Below are positions 59,710-64,000 of a stretch of DNA of 64,000 nt, one piece after another. Origin of the DNA: Brevundimonas sp. UBA5713 (lineage in GTDB: Bacteria; Pseudomonadota; Alphaproteobacteria; Caulobacterales; Caulobacteraceae). The notes beneath the pieces are model-generated. The model did not search any database, had not been told where the DNA came from, and worked only from the letters and a program-made list of their open reading frames with translations. The DNA lies in assembly GCF_002419815.1 (NCBI RefSeq), contig NZ_DIGV01000043.1, positions 7,504 through 71,503 of the forward strand. The letters run 5' to 3'. The translations under genes were made by a program, and so were the position numbers. Every line of letters begins with the position of its first letter. Position 1 is the first letter of the stretch.

Positions 59710-61113
59710 ATGAGTGATTTTGATCTCGTAGTGATCGGCTCTGGCCCCGGCGGTTACGTCGCGGCCATCCGCGCCAGCCAACTGGGCCAGAAGGTCGCTA
59801 TCGTCGAGCGTGAAAACCTCGGCGGTATCTGCCTGAACTGGGGCTGTATCCCGACCAAGGCCCTGCTGAAGTCGGGCGAGAAGTTCGAGAGCCTGTCCCA
59901 CCTCAAGGAATACGGCCTGTGGGCCTCGGGCGCCTCGTTCGACTTCGACGCCATTATCCAGCGTTCGCGCGGGGTGGCCAAACAGCTCAATCAGGGCGTT
60001 GGCTTTCTGATGAAGAAGAACAAGATCGAGGTCATCGAGGGCACCGCAAAGCTGGAAAAAGGCGCGGCGGCTCCCAAGGTGGTCGTGACCCTGAACAAGG
60101 GCGGCGAGCAGGTTCTGAACGCAAAGAACGTGATGCTGGCCGTGGGCGCTCGCGCCCGCGCCCTGCCGCAGATCGGTCTTGAGGCTGACGGCGACAAGAT
60201 CTGGGCCTACCGCGACGCGCTGGCCCCGAAGAAGCTGCCGAAGACCTTTGTGGTCATCGGCTCGGGTGCCATCGGCATCGAGTTCGCCAGCTTCTATCGC
60301 GCTCTGGGTTCTGAAGTGACCGTGGTCGAGGCCGTGGATCGCATCATGCCGGTCGAGGATGAAGAAGTGTCCAAGGCCGCCCAGAAGGGCTTTGAAAAGC
60401 GCGGCATTAAGTTCAAGACCGGTGCCAAGGTCACGAAGGTCACCAAGACCGCCTCTGGCGTGTCGGTGGCTATCGAGGTCGGCGGTAAGGCCGAGACGCT
60501 TGAAGCCGAGGTCTGCATCTCGGCGGTCGGCATTACGGCCAACACCGACGGCATTGGCCTAGAAGCCTTGGGCGTCGAGCTGGACCGTGGTCACATCAAG
60601 ACCGACAGCCACTGCCAGACCAATGTGAAGGGCCTCTATGCCATCGGCGACTGCGCTGGTGCGCCGTGGCTGGCCCACAAGGCCTCGCACGAGGGCATCC
60701 ACGCGGCAGAATACATTGCGGGCTTCAAATCCCCGCAGGTAGACTCGCCCATCGCTGGCTGCACCTATGCCCAGCCTCAGGTCGCGTCGGTCGGCGTGAC
60801 GGAGCAGGGCGCACGCGAAGCCAAGCGCGAGGTCAAGATCGGCCGCTTCCCGTTCCGCGTGAACGGTAAGGCCATCGCTTCGGGTGAAACCGAGGGCTTC
60901 GTAAAGGTCATCTTCGACGCCAAGACGGGTGCCCTGATCGGTGCCCACATGATCGGCCACGAAGTCACCGAGATGATCCAGGGCTACGTCACCGCCATCA
61001 CGATGGAAGCGACGGAAGAGGACGTCCACGGCATCGTCTACCCGCACCCGACCATGTCGGAAGCCATGCACGAAGCCGCGCTCGACGCCTATGGCCGCGT
61101 GATCCACATCTGA
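59710..61113 (+). CDS. lpdA: Dihydrolipoamide dehydrogenase (E3)
   Basis: 467-residue flavoenzyme that reoxidises dihydrolipoamide with NAD+. FAD loop VIGSGPGGYVAAIRASQLG, redox disulfide GGICLNWGCIPTKALL, NAD loop VVIGSGAIGIEFASFYRALG, and the C-terminal active base in YPHPTMSEAMHEAALDA. ATG 59710 after AAGGATCAG. Last gene of the pdh operon, closed by a strong terminator. Confidence 0.97.
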   Translation: MSDFDLVVIGSGPGGYVAAIRASQLGQKVAIVERENLGGICLNWGCIPTKALLKSGEKFESLSHLKEYGLWASGASFDFDAIIQRSRGVAKQLNQGVGFLMKKNKIEVIEGTAKLEKGAAAPKVVVTLNKGGEQVLNAKNVMLAVGARARALPQIGLEADGDKIWAYRDALAPKKLPKTFVVIGSGAIGIEFASFYRALGSEVTVVEAVDRIMPVEDEEVSKAAQKGFEKRGIKFKTGAKVTKVTKTASGVSVAIEVGGKAETLEAEVCISAVGITANTDGIGLEALGVELDRGHIKTDSHCQTNVKGLYAIGDCAGAPWLAHKASHEGIHAAEYIAGFKSPQVDSPIAGCTYAQPQVASVGVTEQGAREAKREVKIGRFPFRVNGKAIASGETEGFVKVIFDAKTGALIGAHMIGHEVTEMIQGYVTAITMEATEEDVHGIVYPHPTMSEAMHEAALDAYGRVIHI

Positions 61114-61136
61114 TCTGCGCGCATCGCTAGAATGGC

Positions 61137-61167
61137 AAAAGGCCCCAAGGAAACTTGGGGCCTTTTT
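61137..61167. terminator. Terminator of the pdh operon (bidirectional)
   Basis: Perfect 13-bp stem AAAAGGCCCCAAG / CTTGGGGCCTTTT with loop GAAA, then a T-run. It also faces the minus-strand DUF3606 gene. Confidence 0.9.
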
Positions 61168-61200
61168 GTTGCTTCGTTCTAGAGGAGCAGAGAAGGGCGC

Positions 61201-61383
61201 TTAGCGTTTCCTGCCCAGTTCGGCGGCAATGTCCTTGGTCATACGCCCGACCTTGCGGTGCGCCGTGACGATCTGATCGCGCGTCACGCCCCACTTCTTC
61301 ATCCAGTACTCAACCGACTGACGCTCAGTCAGATCGATGCGGTCCTTATCAATAAAGCCGCGCTTGTCTTTCAGGCCAGCCAT
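61201..61383 (-). CDS. DUF3606 family small protein
   Basis: 60 residues from ATG 61383 (MAGLKDKRGFIDKDRIDL), with GGAG six bases upstream. The pattern DKDRIDLTERQSVEYWMKKW followed by GVTRDQIVTAHRKVG is the DUF3606 domain, a short basic helical module of unknown function, common as single-domain proteins in alphaproteobacteria. GC content and codon use look like the host, unlike the ORF just upstream. Confidence 0.82.
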   Translation of the reverse strand: MAGLKDKRGFIDKDRIDLTERQSVEYWMKKWGVTRDQIVTAHRKVGRMTKDIAAELGRKR

Positions 61384-61397
61384 GCTTGGCTCCATTG

Positions 61398-61952
61398 TTA
61401 GGATCTATTGGGAGTGTCGATAATGGCTAAGTAAAAGTTCTCAACAAGGCGCTTAGAATTTTGGTATATTTCATAATCTAACTTTATGCTCGAATAAGAC
61501 AATCCATCTTTATTAATGATATGGAATTTACCATCTGATATCTTCATTGTATTAATTTTTATAGTGTTGTGAGTTGTGTTAATTCTTTCATAATAGTGCG
61601 CAAGGCTATCCCTTGTATTTTTTATAGATGGATTTGATTTTATATATTCAACGTAATATTTATTGGTTTCCTTGTTGTATTTATGTACTGAATGAGCAAG
61701 TTTCATAAATGTACTAAGCTCATGAATCACGCTACGCGCAGAAGACATATGAATGTGAGATTTATTTGGATAAATAGATAGATTATATTTTTCACATATA
61801 AGTTCGTATACTTCCAATGCACCGTAAAGGACTTGAAGTTGGTACTTGGTGCTACCGAAAAATTTTCGAATTTCTACCGGTATTTTGTGTAAGGGCGTTC
61901 GTTCGTCTAAAGCTATGAACTCATCCATATCGTTCGTTATCGCGATCTGCAC
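61398..61952 (-). CDS. Hypothetical protein in AT-rich island, HEPN-like Arg-x4-His motif
   Basis: 184 residues from GTG 61952 (ATG 61928 is an alternative; neither has a clear Shine-Dalgarno). The composition is foreign: I counted 70 G+C in 240 bases at 61501-61740, about 29 percent, and the protein is rich in Ile, Lys, Asn and Tyr. Most of the protein looks helical. Residues R114-D-S-L-A-H119 in a helix match the Rx4H pattern of HEPN-domain RNases and toxins, where R and H are catalytic. No other family is recognised and the HEPN link is a hypothesis. No antitoxin or partner gene of similar composition is adjacent. Confidence 0.6.
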   Translation of the reverse strand: MQIAITNDMDEFIALDERTPLHKIPVEIRKFFGSTKYQLQVLYGALEVYELICEKYNLSIYPNKSHIHMSSARSVIHELSTFMKLAHSVHKYNKETNKYYVEYIKSNPSIKNTRDSLAHYYERINTTHNTIKINTMKISDGKFHIINKDGLSYSSIKLDYEIYQNSKRLVENFYLAIIDTPNRS

Positions 61953-62025
61953 ATGAGAGAAGATTGTTAGAAATACTAAATTCTGACAAAGTGAAAAAGA
62001 ACTTTGTCTTTATGCGGAATTCTAA
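61398..62025. other. AT-rich island between DUF3606 gene and cysteine synthase gene
   Basis: Base composition drops sharply at about 61400 and recovers at 62026. It contains the hypothetical gene above and a 73-base AT-rich divergent spacer (61953-62025). No integrase, terminal repeats or tRNA border are visible, so the mechanism of acquisition is not shown. Confidence 0.7.
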
Positions 62026-63030
62026 ATGCGTGTCGCGTCTGATGTCCTGGGCCTGATTGGCAATACACCCTTGGTGCGGCTGAAGGCTGCGTCGGAGGCG
62101 ACGGGGTGTGACATCTATGGCAAGGCCGAGTTTCTGAATGCGGGGCAGTCGATCAAGGATCGGGCTGCCCTCAGCATTATCCTGAAAGCGCGGGCCAGCG
62201 GGGTGTTGAAGCCCGGCGGGACGATCGTTGAAGGCACGGCGGGCAATACCGGCATAGGCTTGGCCATGGTCGGCGCGGCGCTGGGCCATCCGGTCGTGAT
62301 CGTGATGCCGCGCACCCAGACCGAGGAAAAGAAGCGGGCGGTGCGTCTGCACGGTGCCAAGCTGATCGAGGTCGATCCGGCACCGTTCAGCAGCCCGAAC
62401 CACTTCGTGCATTATTCGCGCCGATTGGCAGAAGAACTCAACGATACCGAGCCGCACGGCGCGTTTTACGCCGACCAGTTCGACAACCTGTCGAACCGTC
62501 TGGCGCACTATGAAGGCACCGGCCCTGAAATCTGGGAACAGACGGGCGGCAAGGTGGACGGCTTTATCTGCGCGGTCGGATCGGGTGGCACGCTGGTCGG
62601 CACCACGACCTATCTGAAAGAGAAGAACCCGAACCTTAAGATCGGCCTGTCGGACGTGCCGGGGGCGGCGCTGTATTCTTACTTCAAGGACGGCGTGCTG
62701 AAGGGCGAGGGCAGCTCTATCACCGAGGGCATCGGCGTGAACCGCATTACCGGCAACCTGACGGGGCTGGATGCGGTGGACTATGCCTATCAAATTCAGG
62801 ATGCAGAGTTCCTGCCCATCCTGTTCGATCTGGTGGCGCACGAGGGCATGTGCCTTGGCGCGTCCAGCGGCGTGAACATCGCCGGTGCCATCCGCATGGC
62901 TAAGGAAATGGGCCCCGGCCACACCATCGTGACCGTGCTGTGCGACCCCGGCCAGCGCTATGCCAGCAAGCTTTATGATCCGGCCTTCCTGCGCTCGCGC
63001 GGGCTGCCGACAGCGGATTGGATGAACTGA
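62026..63030 (+). CDS. cysK: Cysteine synthase family PLP enzyme
   Basis: 334 residues of the O-acetylserine sulfhydrylase fold. PLP lysine in SIKDRAA, phosphate/substrate loop EGTAGNTGIGLA, and GSGGTLVGTTTYL with SSGVNIAGA near the C-terminus. The usual product is cysteine from O-acetylserine and sulfide. The substrate loop reads NAGQSIKD rather than the common NPGGSVKD, and there is an insertion around DPAPFSSPNHFVHYS, so it belongs to a side branch that might act as cystathionine or desulfhydrase-type enzyme. The LysR gene follows one base after its stop. Confidence 0.85.
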   Translation: MRVASDVLGLIGNTPLVRLKAASEATGCDIYGKAEFLNAGQSIKDRAALSIILKARASGVLKPGGTIVEGTAGNTGIGLAMVGAALGHPVVIVMPRTQTEEKKRAVRLHGAKLIEVDPAPFSSPNHFVHYSRRLAEELNDTEPHGAFYADQFDNLSNRLAHYEGTGPEIWEQTGGKVDGFICAVGSGGTLVGTTTYLKEKNPNLKIGLSDVPGAALYSYFKDGVLKGEGSSITEGIGVNRITGNLTGLDAVDYAYQIQDAEFLPILFDLVAHEGMCLGASSGVNIAGAIRMAKEMGPGHTIVTVLCDPGQRYASKLYDPAFLRSRGLPTADWMN

Positions 63031-63031
63031 G

Positions 63032-63976
63032 ATGGCCAAGGACAGCCCGCTGGACAGCCGTATTCCGCCGCTGAACTCGCTCAAGGCGTTCGAAGCCGCC
63101 GCGCGTCGCTTGAACATCACCCGCGCCGCCGAAGAACTGTCGGTGACGCCCGGTGCCATCAGCCAGCAAATCCGCATTCTGGAACAGCACGCGGGCGCGC
63201 CGCTGTTTTATCGCGAGGGGCGCCAGATTGCCCTGACTGAACTGGGAGCCGAGCTTTATCCGCTGCTGCGTGACGGGTTCGATTATCTGAAGCGGGCAGG
63301 CGATTTGCTGTATCGCCCCGACCGCCGCTTTGCCCTGTCGGTGTCGGTGCCGCCGTCGTTTGCTTCCAAATGGCTGACGCCGCGCATCACGCGCTTTCAG
63401 GCCCAGAACCCCGAGGTCGAGCTGTGGCTGTCGGCGGATATGCGGCTGGCCGATGTGGCGGGCGGGCGCGTGGATGTGGCCGTGCGCTATGGCCGTGGGC
63501 CGTATGCGGGAGTGCGCTCCGAACGCCTGATCGGGGCTGATGTGATCCCCGTCTGTGCGCCGCAGTTGATGGTGGGCGAAAAGGCGCTGAAGAAGCCTTC
63601 GGACCTGAAAAACCACGTCCTGATCCACCTGCGCCCCAGCGAACTGGAAGAGACGCGCCCCGATTGGGCGATGTGGTTCAAGACGCACAAGGTCAAGGAC
63701 GTGGACGCCTCACAGGGCACCCGCGTGGACCAAACCGCGCTGGCCATCGACGCCGCCATCCACGGACAGGGCGTGGCGCTGGCCCCCTATGCCTTCGTAG
63801 CCGATGATCTGGCGCATGGCCGCCTCGTCGCGCCGTTCGCCGACGGGGCGCTGACGACCGACATGGCCTACCACGTCCTCACCCGCCGCAGCAGCGTGTC
63901 AGAACCGGCAAGGTTGTTCGTGAAGTGGCTGAGAGAAGAAGCGCAGGCGGCCGAGCAGATCGTGGATGATCTTTAG
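63032..63976 (+). CDS. LysR-family transcriptional regulator (GcvA-like)
   Basis: 314 residues. N-terminal winged helix-turn-helix: LNSLKAFEAAARRLNITRAAEEL, SVTPGAISQQIRILEQH, close to the GcvA/AmpR branch. The remaining about 210 residues form the effector-binding domain (SVPPSFASKWLTPRITRF). It reads in the same direction as the cysteine synthase gene and is almost certainly co-transcribed, unlike the usual divergent LysR arrangement. The target is unknown. The last 24 bases of the window after it hold nothing recognisable. Confidence 0.9.
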   Translation: MAKDSPLDSRIPPLNSLKAFEAAARRLNITRAAEELSVTPGAISQQIRILEQHAGAPLFYREGRQIALTELGAELYPLLRDGFDYLKRAGDLLYRPDRRFALSVSVPPSFASKWLTPRITRFQAQNPEVELWLSADMRLADVAGGRVDVAVRYGRGPYAGVRSERLIGADVIPVCAPQLMVGEKALKKPSDLKNHVLIHLRPSELEETRPDWAMWFKTHKVKDVDASQGTRVDQTALAIDAAIHGQGVALAPYAFVADDLAHGRLVAPFADGALTTDMAYHVLTRRSSVSEPARLFVKWLREEAQAAEQIVDDL

Positions 63977-64000
63977 GCCGCGTCGGGTCGAGAAGGCGCA

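Noticed and set aside
1..64000. tRNA, rRNA, CRISPR arrays, insertion sequences, prophage genes
   Set aside because: Looked for cloverleaf T-arm sequences, spaced direct repeats, transposase and integrase motifs in the gaps; none seen. A covariance-model scan would be needed to exclude small RNAs.

Overview
The window reads as a chromosomal segment of a GC-rich alphaproteobacterium of the order Caulobacterales, most like Brevundimonas or a close relative. The inference rests on gene content and order: a PopA-type protein (two receiver domains plus a degenerate GGDEF domain with an intact I-site), an RNase E ending in Gly-Trp-Trp-Arg-Arg, ispDF-dusB-ntrY-ntrX-dat-hfq-hflX, pyrE-pdxJ-acpS-lepB-rnc-era, and eno-ftsB-pdhA-pdhB(lipoyl)-pdhC-lpdA. 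Almost everything is core housekeeping, densely packed, with many ATGA-type overlaps. No rRNA, tRNA, CRISPR array, prophage or insertion sequence was recognised.

Layout. 1-6.4 kb: a cut DsbA-family gene, an M48 protease, RNase E with a long leader, and an AMIN/Amidase_3 amidase. 6.4-12.9 kb: a NYN nuclease, folK, rpoZ, the (p)ppGpp synthetase/hydrolase, a LOG-family enzyme, pyrE, pdxJ and acpS. 13-20 kb: lepB, rnc and era, then an interruption (serine hydrolase, CoA-transferase, a PhnB-like gene relic, a SnoaL-like protein) before recO. 20-29 kb: recG, sdhE, mfd, a membrane protein fused to a spermidine-synthase-like domain, a CinA C-terminal amidase and a TusA-like protein. 29-38.7 kb: YihY, PopA-like protein, ispDF, dusB, ntrYX, dat, hfq. 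38.7-46.7 kb: hflX, an Na+/H+ antiporter, a HAD phosphatase, a DUF1643 protein, mazG, an MFS symporter, a VanY-like peptidase and an HExxH protein. 46.8-53.3 kb: wrbA, a LigB-type dioxygenase, DoxX, an AMP-forming acyl ligase, lipA, a Coq10/RatA START protein, an FAD oxidoreductase, rpmF. 53.4-61.1 kb: a lipoprotein, eno, ftsB and the complete pyruvate dehydrogenase operon. 61.2-64 kb: a DUF3606 protein, an AT-rich single-gene island, a cysteine-synthase-family gene and a LysR regulator.

How the genes connect. RNA metabolism and signalling are prominent: rne, rnc, hfq, dusB, hflX, the (p)ppGpp enzyme with its rpoZ neighbour, and ntrYX. Central carbon flow is covered by enolase, then pyruvate dehydrogenase E1-E2-E3, with lipoyl synthase (lipA) supplying the cofactor for the two lipoylated subunits (E1 beta and E2). 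DNA repair is represented by recO, recG and mfd.

Most unusual items: the AT-rich island at about 61.4-62.0 kb, whose one ORF carries an Arg-x4-His motif of HEPN type; the absence of ntrB/ntrC between dusB and ntrY, with an NtrX lacking the GAFTGA loop; an internally deleted PhnB-like pseudogene; three convergent gene pairs that each share one palindromic tetranucleotide as both stop codons; inverted repeats upstream of pdhA; and a roughly 355-nt rne leader. No obviously new multi-gene system was found. All functional calls come from reading motifs by eye; no database search was run.
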